A DNA stretch of 64,000 nt from an uncultured Lachnospiraceae bacterium (GTDB taxonomy: Bacteria; Bacillota; Clostridia; Lachnospirales; Lachnospiraceae), in the NCBI GenBank assembly GCA_910587085.1, contig CAJUMC010000004.1, positions 5,030 through 69,029 of the forward strand, read 5' to 3'. The translations under genes and the position numbers were made by a program. Shown in pieces: positions 43,340-50,626 of this stretch (position 1 is the first letter of the stretch; every line of letters begins with the position of its first letter). The notes under the pieces were generated by a model. It made no database searches and was not told the DNA's origin. It worked only from the letters and a program-made list of their open reading frames with translations.

Positions 43340-44311
43340 TCATAATACGGCGCCCTTCACCGTCCTTTTCTCAAATACGCGCAGCTTCGCGCTTTTTGAG
43401 CGCGGATTCCTCTCCTGTTCCCGCTCCGTCGGTACAATCGGCTTTTTTGTCAGCTGCCTGCCCTTCGGTTTTTTTCCGCATACGCACACCGGAAAGCCCG
43501 GCGGGCAGATACACGGATTTTCGTTCCTTTTAAAGTTTACCTTGACGATGCGATCTTCCAGCGAATGGAAGGTGATAATGCACAGCCGCCCTCCCTCGTT
43601 CAGAAGCTCAATCATCCCGTCGAGCGATTCCTCCAGCACCTCCAGCTCACGGTTCAGTTCGATCCGGATCGCCTGAAAGGTCCGCTTGGAGGGATGCCCC
43701 CCGGTCATGCGTATTTTTGCCGGTATCGCAGCGCGGATTACCTCATTCAGCTGAAAGGTAGTCTCGATTGGCTCATCCTGCCTTGCGCGCACGATATGCT
43801 TGGCTATGTTTTTCGCGAAGTTGTCCTCCCCGTAATCCCGGATGACGCGGTACAGCTCCTGTTCGGTGTAGCCGTTCACGATATCGCGCGCCGTCCTGGT
43901 CTGCCGGTCATCCATGCGCATATCCAGAGGTGCATCCTCGCGGTAGGTGAATCCCCGCTGCGCACTGTCCAGCTGCCACGAGGAAACTCCGAGATCCAAA
44001 AGGATTCCGTCCACGCCGGCAATATCCAGTTCCTTCATAATTTCTCCGATATTCCGGTAATTATTCCGGACGATCGTGATTTTCCGTCCATATGGCTTCA
44101 GGCGCTCTGATGCCTCCGCAATGGCGTCCGCGTCCTGATCGATCCCGATCAGCCTGCCGGACTTTGACAGCGCGGCAGCCACCCGCGACGCATGACCGGC
44201 CCCGCCGAGCGTACCGTCCACATAAATGCCGTCCGGCTTGATATTCAGTTCCCGGATACACTCCTCAAGCAAAACCGATACATGCCCGAATCCGCCCTGT
44301 CCCGCTTCCAA
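43340..44311 (-). CDS. rsmH: 16S rRNA (cytosine1402-N4)-methyltransferase
   Basis: SAM-dependent enzyme of about 323 residues that methylates C1402 in the ribosomal P site. The opening HVSVLLEEC, the SAM loop VDGTLGGAGHASRV, GVSSWQLDSAQRGFTYREDAPLDMRMD (in part: FTYREDAPLDMRMD) and the C-terminal SLEDRIVK are all family marks. An ATG at 44404 would give 354 residues and overlap mraZ by 44 bp. I prefer a TTG at 44311, just behind AAGGGGG, since the length then matches other RsmH proteins. Confidence 0.92.
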   Translation of the reverse strand: MEAGQGGFGHVSVLLEECIRELNIKPDGIYVDGTLGGAGHASRVAAALSKSGRLIGIDQDADAIAEASERLKPYGRKITIVRNNYRNIGEIMKELDIAGVDGILLDLGVSSWQLDSAQRGFTYREDAPLDMRMDDRQTRTARDIVNGYTEQELYRVIRDYGEDNFAKNIAKHIVRARQDEPIETTFQLNEVIRAAIPAKIRMTGGHPSKRTFQAIRIELNRELEVLEESLDGMIELLNEGGRLCIITFHSLEDRIVKVNFKRNENPCICPPGFPVCVCGKKPKGRQLTKKPIVPTEREQERNPRSKSAKLRVFEKRTVKGAVL

Positions 44312-44360
44312 CAACCAGGCCCCCTTTTGCTGTTTTTCCGGATGACCGGCCTGCAAGGAA

Positions 44361-44786
44361 TCAGAAGGCCAGCCCCTGCTGCGCCATCTTTTCCGCCGCC
44401 TCATCCATATCTTCCAGGGTATTGCTCTTCCACCGCTCCTCGCTCCAGAGCTCTATTTTGTCCAGCACCCCGACAAAAATTACGTCCCTTTCCAGCGCGG
44501 TGCGCTCCCGCAGATTCGCCGGTAGCAGAATCCGTCCCTGCTTGTCCATCTCAAGCTCAGCAGCGCCTGCAAAAAAGTATCTCTGCAGCTGCCTCGCCTC
44601 CTTCGTGCCCGGAAGTGTTCTCAGTTGCTCCGCAAATTTCTCCCATTGCTCATTCGGATAGAGAAACAGACAGCCGTCCAGTCCCATGGTCGCCACAAAC
44701 CGGTCTCCGAGCGCTTCCCGGAATCTGGACGGAACGAACACTCTTCCTTTCGCGTCCACCGTGTAATTGTACTGTCCCATGAACAT
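44361..44786 (-). CDS. mraZ: Transcriptional regulator MraZ
   Basis: Protein of 141 residues with two AbrB-like swapped-hairpin repeats: YNYTVDAKGRVFVPSRFREAL and LEMDKQGRILLPANLRERT, each with the DxxGR signature (quoted in part). It forms a ring and represses its own dcw operon. I chose the ATG at 44786 (MFMGQYNYTVD, as in other MraZ proteins), 7 nt after AGGTGG; the longer frame to 44858 would cover the operator. It is the first gene of the dcw operon. Confidence 0.94.
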   Translation of the reverse strand: MFMGQYNYTVDAKGRVFVPSRFREALGDRFVATMGLDGCLFLYPNEQWEKFAEQLRTLPGTKEARQLQRYFFAGAAELEMDKQGRILLPANLRERTALERDVIFVGVLDKIELWSEERWKSNTLEDMDEAAEKMAQQGLAF

Positions 44787-44854
44787 AGCATTCCACCTGC
44801 CGTCCGGAAAGCGTTTCTGACACACCGCTTTCCTCCACCTTGAGCCACAGCAAC

Positions 44855-44871
44855 CCACTTTTCACCACTTT
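44855..44871 (-). promoter_or_regulatory. MraZ operator
   Basis: On the minus strand AAAGTGG occurs twice, separated by TGA (period 10 bp), between the -10 and the mraZ start. This agrees with the known MraZ box of repeated AAAGTG(G/T). A third, weaker copy AAGGTGG follows downstream near the ribosome site. Confidence 0.8.
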
Positions 44872-44879
44872 CTTAAAAT

Positions 44880-44908
44880 ATTCTAACCCAATTCCCGGAA
44901 AAAAGCAA
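44880..44908 (-). promoter_or_regulatory. Promoter of the dcw operon
   Basis: TTGCTT (44903-44908) and TAGAAT (44880-44885) on the minus strand are 17 bp apart, directly before the MraZ boxes. Confidence 0.75.
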
Positions 44909-45007
44909 GTATATTTTCCGGACACAAAGCGTATCAGCGTGCGATTCGGCCTGGGGGACTGCCGTTTCAGGGCGCTGTTTTGCAATATGCCCCCAACTGC
45001 AGGACAT

Positions 45008-45044
45008 AAAAAAGCTGCCGCAGGACGACGTCCCGCAGCAGCTT
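45008..45044 (-). terminator. Intrinsic terminator after lgt
   Basis: AAGCTGCTGCGGGAC pairs with GTCCTGCGGCAGCTT (one mismatch) around a 3-nt loop, then TTTTTT on the minus strand. The rest of the gap 44909-45183 holds nothing else recognised. Confidence 0.88.
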
Positions 45045-45183
45045 ACGGCAGCCGGAACCGCAAAGGATTCCTCCGCAGTCATTGTGCTCTGCGCAGCCCG
45101 CGGCAGCCGCGGCGCATTTCCGCCCGGCCGCTGTTTCGTTTTATTTCATTCTATTTCTTTCGTCCCTTCTTTGTTTCTGTATC

Positions 45184-46140
45184 CTATCCCGTTTTTGTCC
45201 TTCCTCTGCGGCTGAACCTTTCCCGCAGCTTCAGCCGCCCGGCCGCAATCATAGCTGCAGCCAGAACGACGAGCAGCGCGGAGAGCAGCTGGGATACGGC
45301 GATGCGGCTTCCCCACAGAAACAGCTGATCGGTCCGAAGCCCCTCGATAAAAACGCGCCCCAGCCCATAGCCGGCCAGATACAGCAGGGTAATTTCGCCC
45401 TCAAAGGCTCTGTGCTTTGTATACAGCAGCAAAAGCAGCAGCAGAACTGCATTCCAGGCCATCTCGTAGAGAAAGGTCGGATGCACCTGGATATACTCGA
45501 CGCCGTTGATCCACACGGCGTTATTTCTTATCTCAAGAATCCGTGAAAGCGCCTCCTCCCGGCCGGCGTAGCGCTGCTCCAGTGCGGCGACGGAACAGCT
45601 GAAATCGCTGCCGGCGGCACGGCGGTCCAGCTGCATGGCAAACAGCCCGTCCGTATAGGCTCCGAATGCCTCACGGTTGAAAAAATTTCCCAGTCTGCCG
45701 ATCACCTGCCCGAGCAGGAGCGCCGGCGCGCAGATATCCGTCAGTCGGCAGAAGCTGATTTTGCGAATCCGCGCGTACACAGCCGCCATAAACACGCCGC
45801 CGATAATCCCCCCGTAGATTGCCAGCCCGCCGGTCCGCAGATTAAATACGGACAGCGGATTGTCCCGGAAGGAATCCCATGCAAATGCGACATAATAAAT
45901 CCGTGCGCCGACCACGGCTGCAACAATGGCATAGAGCGCAAAGTCGATAATCATATCCGGCTGTTCCCCTGCCCGCTTCGCCCTCCAGCACGCCAGCAGC
46001 ACACCGAACAGCATCCCGCAGACGATAATCATGCCGTAGTACATAATATCAAATCCAAACACCGTGATGCCGTTGCCGAGCCGCCGGAATGCCAGCCCGA
46101 GATTCGGAAAATATATATCTGTTTTCATTGTCTGTAGCAT
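45184..46140 (-). CDS. lgt: Prolipoprotein diacylglyceryl transferase
   Basis: Membrane enzyme of 318 residues that puts diacylglycerol on the lipobox Cys of prolipoproteins, such as the xylanase and NGT-repeat lipoprotein here. About seven TM helices are visible. The family signature is in GRLGNFFNREAFG, and the later IQVHPTFLYEMAWN with the catalytic His/Glu is present. I chose the ATG at 46140, just behind GGAGG; an ATG at 46128 is an alternative. The middle insert (FSCSVAALEQRYAGREEA) is a little longer than in Bacillus. The gene sits 44 bp after ychF. Confidence 0.92.
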   Translation of the reverse strand: MLQTMKTDIYFPNLGLAFRRLGNGITVFGFDIMYYGMIIVCGMLFGVLLACWRAKRAGEQPDMIIDFALYAIVAAVVGARIYYVAFAWDSFRDNPLSVFNLRTGGLAIYGGIIGGVFMAAVYARIRKISFCRLTDICAPALLLGQVIGRLGNFFNREAFGAYTDGLFAMQLDRRAAGSDFSCSVAALEQRYAGREEALSRILEIRNNAVWINGVEYIQVHPTFLYEMAWNAVLLLLLLLYTKHRAFEGEITLLYLAGYGLGRVFIEGLRTDQLFLWGSRIAVSQLLSALLVVLAAAMIAAGRLKLRERFSRRGRTKTG

Positions 46141-46184
46141 ACAGCCTCCAAGCCCCGACCCGCCGCCCGGCAAGGCCGGCACGG

Positions 46185-47303
46185 TCAGACGTTAAACCGG
46201 AACAGTACGACATCCCCGTCCTGAACCACATAGTCCTTTCCCTCGGAACGTACCAGTCCCTTTTCCTTCGCCGCGTTGAAGCCGCCGCATTCGACCAGAT
46301 TGTTGTAGCTGACGATCTCAGCGCGGATAAAGCCCCGCTCAAAATCCGAGTGGATCTTGCCGGCCGCCTGCGGCGCCTTTGTGCCGAAGTCAATTGTCCA
46401 CGCCTTTGTTTCCTTCGGTCCAGCCGTAAGATAGCTGATAAGGCCAAGTATCCGGTAGCTTGCGCGGATCAGCTTTTCCAGGCCCGATTCTTTCAGACCG
46501 AGTTCATCGAGAAACATTTTTTTCTCGTCCTCCTCCAGCTCCGCAATCTCCTGCTCGATCTGAGCGCAGATCACAAACACTTCGGAGATGTCAGCCTGCT
46601 CATTCTCGCATTCCTGCTCCGCATACTCGCGCACCTTCTGTACATGGATATTTCCCGCACCGTCGTCCGCAAGCTCGTCCTCCCTGACATTGGCGGCATA
46701 GATCACGGGTTTGCAGGTCAGCAGATTAAAGCCGGCAAGCAGCTCCGTTTCCTCCTCGTCCTTCAGGGTATATGTTCTGGCAAGCTTTCCGGCCTCCAGA
46801 TGCTTCATCAGCCCTTCGATCAGCTCCGCTTCTTTCGCGGCCGTTTTATCGTTGTTCGCGAGCTTCTTCACCCTGGAGTACCGGCGCTCGAGCACTTCCA
46901 GATCGGAAAAAATCAGCTCCAGATTGATCGTCTCAATATCCCGCAGCGGATCGATCGTGCCCTCCACATGGACGATGTTCGAATCCTCGAAGCAGCGCAC
47001 CACATGGACGATTGCGTCCACCTCCCGTATATTGGCCAGGAACTGATTTCCAAGCCCCTCTCCCTTGGAGGCGCCTCTGACAAGCCCCGCAATATCGACG
47101 AATTCGATCGCTGCCGGCACAATGCGCTCCGAAGAATACATATCACCGAGCACCTTCAGCCGCTCGTCCGGAACAGCGACAATGCCGACATTCGGATCGA
47201 TTGTACAGAACGGATAATTTGCCGACTCTGCCCCTGCTTTGGTCAGAGAATTGAACAGGGTGCTCTTTCCCACATTCGGGAGACCGATGATTCCCAATTT
47301 CAT
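46185..47303 (-). CDS. ychF: Redox-regulated ribosome-binding ATPase YchF (Obg-like)
   Basis: P-loop protein of 372 residues. Walker A is GLPNVGKST (about 6-14), followed by VDIAGLVRGASKGEGLGNQF (switch II). The NKPVIYAANV-type specificity site is altered as in other YchF proteins (here TCKPVIYAANV), so ATP is preferred over GTP. The coiled-coil insert and C-terminal TGS domain (WTIDFGTKAPQAAGKIHSDF) are complete. It takes part in stress response and ribosome function. I chose the ATG at 47303 with GGAGG upstream. An AT-rich region at 47400-47460 probably holds its promoter. Confidence 0.95.
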   Translation of the reverse strand: MKLGIIGLPNVGKSTLFNSLTKAGAESANYPFCTIDPNVGIVAVPDERLKVLGDMYSSERIVPAAIEFVDIAGLVRGASKGEGLGNQFLANIREVDAIVHVVRCFEDSNIVHVEGTIDPLRDIETINLELIFSDLEVLERRYSRVKKLANNDKTAAKEAELIEGLMKHLEAGKLARTYTLKDEEETELLAGFNLLTCKPVIYAANVREDELADDGAGNIHVQKVREYAEQECENEQADISEVFVICAQIEQEIAELEEDEKKMFLDELGLKESGLEKLIRASYRILGLISYLTAGPKETKAWTIDFGTKAPQAAGKIHSDFERGFIRAEIVSYNNLVECGGFNAAKEKGLVRSEGKDYVVQDGDVVLFRFNV

Positions 47304-47532
47304 TTTTCCCGATTCCTCCTTTGAAATACTATAAAACAGGCATTTACAGAAATTTCCAGTCGTCCGTAGATACCAGTCAGCGTCTTGATTTTGCATGATA
47401 TAGTACTGATTTAGTATAATATAATATTGATATATCTATAATTCTTGTAAAGATTAAATATTTTCACACCGGAAACAAGCCGAAGACCGGATTTACTGCG
47501 CAGACAATTTCAGAAAACCGCCGCCCGTTTTT

Positions 47533-48240
47533 TCAATCTCTGGCCTCCGCCATCAGCAAAAGCCCTTCCTCAAATTCCACCGTACCCGTCTCCGCCGCAA
47601 GCTCGTTGCTGATGCACAGGCTGTCTTCCTGCCGGAGCGTGCGTTTCGTCAGCGGATATTTAAACCCAGTAAGCGTGATGCCGGTAACCTGCGGCGTCAG
47701 CGCCAAAAAAGAAACAAAGCTGCCGTACTGCTCCGACTTTCTTAAGGTAAAACTCCTCCGGTGCACCGAAATCCGGTTGTTTGAATCGACAAGGGCGGCG
47801 CGGATACCGGCAGCCTCCAGCTTCTCGAGCAGAAAAACGTTTGCCAGCGTATGATCGAACCGCGTTCCGAGCCCGCCGAGAATCAGAACCTCCCCGTTCT
47901 CCCCCTCAAGCTCCTGCGCAAGCTCCACCGCAATCTGTGTGTCGGTATCGTCTTTCTCCGGCCGGAACCGCCGCACCGTAATGCCGTCCTGCTGCTCATA
48001 GCGCCGCAGATATTCCGCCGGCAGACTGTCAAAATCCCCGACGATATAGTCCGGCTTCAGCCCGAGGCGTTCTGCGGACAGCAGGCCGCCGTCCACTGCA
48101 ATGATATGCTCAAAACCGGGCGCCCTGCAGCAGCGGCCGGCCGCCTTCGGCCCCGTCTGCGGCAATGCCCCGGCCCGTGCCGCAAGGTATCCGGCAGCAT
48201 TGTCATCCGTCCTTCCCCCTGTTATGATTAGAGTGCTCAT
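47533..48240 (-). CDS. thiN: Thiamine pyrophosphokinase
   Basis: Enzyme of 235 residues that converts thiamine to thiamine diphosphate. Signature parts are LIITGGRTDD at the start, AVDGGLLSAERLGLKPDYIVGDFDS, PEKDDTDTQIAVELA and ILGGLGTRFDHTLANVFLL (the longer one given in full family context at about 45-70). The start lies inside the PilZ gene (38-bp overlap), so the two are coupled. In Bacillus thiN follows rpe directly; here a PilZ gene is placed between. It is the last gene of the long housekeeping operon. Confidence 0.92.
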   Translation of the reverse strand: MSTLIITGGRTDDNAAGYLAARAGALPQTGPKAAGRCCRAPGFEHIIAVDGGLLSAERLGLKPDYIVGDFDSLPAEYLRRYEQQDGITVRRFRPEKDDTDTQIAVELAQELEGENGEVLILGGLGTRFDHTLANVFLLEKLEAAGIRAALVDSNNRISVHRRSFTLRKSEQYGSFVSFLALTPQVTGITLTGFKYPLTKRTLRQEDSLCISNELAAETGTVEFEEGLLLMAEARD

Positions 48241-48976
48241 ACTGCTGATACCTCACCTTCTTCAGCACCTCGCGCTGCTTTTCGTATATAAACTTGGAGA
48301 GATTGCGGCTTGTCTCGAGAAAACGGCAGCCGTAGTAGTATTTGAACGAGCTGTGCCTGCTTTCCGTGTGCCGGACGACCACCGCGTTGCAGCAGATTTT
48401 TCCGAATTCGGTATCGAGCACAAAGCTGAGCTCATCGCCCTTTTCTAACCTCCGGTTGGCGTACAGTCCCGCGCCCAGCTCGCTGATATCCTTGAGCAGG
48501 GCTGAACAGTCGATAAAGCAGAAGCAATCCTCCTGCAAAGCGTCCAGCTCGGCGTCGCTGAATTCTTCCGTCCGGCTGTGCAGCGCTTCCAGCTCGCTTA
48601 CCATGCGCAGACGCTCCGGATCTCTGGACAGGAACTGAACCATCAGCTCCTGCTCGATCGGCACGCGGAAGGCGTTCCGGCGGTTGTAGGTCTCTCCCTC
48701 CTCCGCAGCCGTAAAGCAGTGAAATTCTTCGCCGTCCAGCTGTTCGATGCTCCCCTGCACCGACTTCCATTTCCAGACCTGGTCATCCTCCCGGTAAACC
48801 AGATCTACGACATCCGTCGGCCGGAATTCAAAGACCAGTTTACCGCTCGCAATCAGCGTAACAAAGACGTGATCCTCACCGGCTTCCTCGATCTTGCTGA
48901 CAACCCGGTAATGGTAGCCGTCCCGGGTGATATAAATTTCCAGAGGCTTTCCCGGCTTCATTTCACTGATCCGCAT
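48203..48976 (-). CDS. PilZ-domain c-di-GMP receptor, YcgR-like
   Basis: Protein of 257 residues. An N-terminal YcgR-like beta domain (about 1-110) leads into a PilZ domain. The c-di-GMP motif RxxxR is in YNRRNAFRVPI, and the second motif D/NxSxxG is in KDISELGAG. An insert of about 40 residues (FSDAELDALQEDCFCF) separates the two motifs more than usual. The end is Lys/Arg/His-rich. It overlaps rpe by 14 bp and thiN by 38 bp. The ATG at 48976 is used because the longer frame to 49108 lies inside rpe. Its target could be a motility or surface function, but this is not shown. Confidence 0.85.
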   Translation of the reverse strand: MRISEMKPGKPLEIYITRDGYHYRVVSKIEEAGEDHVFVTLIASGKLVFEFRPTDVVDLVYREDDQVWKWKSVQGSIEQLDGEEFHCFTAAEEGETYNRRNAFRVPIEQELMVQFLSRDPERLRMVSELEALHSRTEEFSDAELDALQEDCFCFIDCSALLKDISELGAGLYANRRLEKGDELSFVLDTEFGKICCNAVVVRHTESRHSSFKYYYGCRFLETSRNLSKFIYEKQREVLKKVRYQQYEHSNHNRGKDG

Positions 48977-49625
48977 GTGCAAAGGCCTCCCTGAAAACAC
49001 TGATGTTCTTTGCGATATCGCCGCGGAAAACCGACGTGCCCGCCACGATCCTATTGGCTCCCGCGTCCATAACCTCCCGCACATTGTCCGCCGTGATCCC
49101 GCCGTCAACCTGGATATCCGCCTGTACGCCGAGCTCGCGCATCAGCCGGCGGACATCTCTGATTTTATCCATCATGGAAGGCAGGAATTTCTGCCCTCCG
49201 AAGCCCGGATTAACCGTCATGACAAGCACATAATCCAGCTCCGGCAGAATATAGCGCAGCATTTCTGCCGGGGTCGCCGGATTGAGGGCAACGCCCGCCT
49301 CCATGCCGTGCTTTTTTATCTCCAGCACTGCAGTGTGCAGATGCCGGCATGCTTCGCAGTGCACGGTCAGCATATCCGCCCCGCACGCTCTGAAATCCCC
49401 GATAAAACGAATCGGATCTTCCACCATGAGATGTACGTCAAATGGCAGCGACGTTACCTTCCGGACGGATTCCATAACCGGCATGCCGAACGAGATCCTC
49501 GGCACGAAGCATCCGTCCATAACGTCGATATGTACGGAATCTGCCCCTGCCGCCTCCAGGCTCTGAAGCTGCTCTCCAAGACGCGCAAAATCTGCCGCCA
49601 GTATGGAAGGCGATAGTTGATACAT
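48963..49625 (-). CDS. rpe: Ribulose-phosphate 3-epimerase
   Basis: TIM-barrel enzyme of 220 residues for interconversion of ribulose 5-phosphate and xylulose 5-phosphate in the pentose phosphate path. Signature parts are SPSILAADFARLGEQ, HIDVMDGCFVPRISFG, HLMVEDPIRF, MTVNPGFGGQKF and DGGITADNVREV. The catalytic Asp residues and metal-binding His are kept. GGAGGT lies 7 nt before the ATG. It follows rsgA, the usual order in Firmicutes. Confidence 0.95.
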   Translation of the reverse strand: MYQLSPSILAADFARLGEQLQSLEAAGADSVHIDVMDGCFVPRISFGMPVMESVRKVTSLPFDVHLMVEDPIRFIGDFRACGADMLTVHCEACRHLHTAVLEIKKHGMEAGVALNPATPAEMLRYILPELDYVLVMTVNPGFGGQKFLPSMMDKIRDVRRLMRELGVQADIQVDGGITADNVREVMDAGANRIVAGTSVFRGDIAKNISVFREAFAHADQ

Positions 49626-49705
49626 GTATTGACCTCCATTTCTGATTTTAAATTATTATTAAATTTTTATAAATTATTTATCTTGTCAACGTTATTCTGC
49701 CCGGT

Positions 49706-50626
49706 TCAGCGCTTTTTCCTGTATCCCCTCGCCTCGCGCGGCTGTCCTCGGTACGGCGCAGACGAAGCGAGCTCCTCCAGCAGAAGCAAATAATTTTCAT
49801 ACCGCTCCGCGCTGATGCTCCCCGCCTCCGCCGCCTCCTTTACCGCACAGCCCGGCTCACGGCTGTGCAGACAGCTCAGATATCGGCAGTGTCCCCAAAA
49901 CGGCTCGAATTCCGGATAGCATTCCCTCAGCTCCTCCTTTTCCATCTCCGGGAGATAGAGGGAGCTGAAGCCCGGCGTGTCAAAAAGATAGGTTTCCTCC
50001 CCCACGTAAAAAAGCTCGGAATGCCTTGTCGTATGCCTGCCCCTCCTGATCTTCTCGCTGATGCTCCCGGTTTCCATTTCCGCCTCCGGGAACAGACAGT
50101 TGACAATGGAGGACTTGCCGACGCCGCTCGGTCCGGCCAGCACGGTCGTCCTGCCCCGGAGCGCCTCCCCGAGCAGTTCCATTCCCTCCTGCTTCTTTGC
50201 GGAGACAAAAAGCACCCTGCAGCCGCTGTTTTGGTAAATCTGCTGCAGCGCCTCCCGGCGCTCCTCCTTGATCTGATCCACTTTGTTGAAACACACAATC
50301 GTTTTCATTCCCTGCCTGCGCATCAGCACAAGAAAGCGGTCAAGCAGATTGAAACTCGGCGGAGGCTCCGACGCGGCAAAAACGATAACCGCCTGGTCGG
50401 CATTCGCAACCGCAGGACGGATAAGCTCCGTCCTGCGTTCCAGAATATCGGTTATATTTCCGGTGCCGGGCGCCGTGCTGATCTGCTCCAGCTCCACATC
50501 ATCGCCGGGCAGCGGCTTGATCCCGCGCATCCGGAAGATGCCCTTGGCCCTGCACTCCAAGATGCCCGTGCCCTCCACGTTGACATAATATGCGCCGGCG
50601 ATTCCCCGGATGATCTTTCCCCTCAT
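49706..50626 (-). CDS. rsgA: Ribosome small-subunit GTPase RsgA
   Basis: Circularly permuted GTPase of 306 residues that assists late 30S maturation. An N-terminal OB fold (about 1-65) precedes the GTPase domain, with the NKVD motif before the P-loop AGPSGVGKSSIVN and DTPGF after it. The C-terminal zinc site is CRYLSCLHSREPGC. The ATG at 50626 shares one base with the prkC stop (TGATG); a TTG one codon earlier is unlikely. In Bacillus, PrkC phosphorylates this protein (CpgA), and the gene order is the same. Confidence 0.95.
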   Translation of the reverse strand: MRGKIIRGIAGAYYVNVEGTGILECRAKGIFRMRGIKPLPGDDVELEQISTAPGTGNITDILERRTELIRPAVANADQAVIVFAASEPPPSFNLLDRFLVLMRRQGMKTIVCFNKVDQIKEERREALQQIYQNSGCRVLFVSAKKQEGMELLGEALRGRTTVLAGPSGVGKSSIVNCLFPEAEMETGSISEKIRRGRHTTRHSELFYVGEETYLFDTPGFSSLYLPEMEKEELRECYPEFEPFWGHCRYLSCLHSREPGCAVKEAAEAGSISAERYENYLLLLEELASSAPYRGQPREARGYRKKR

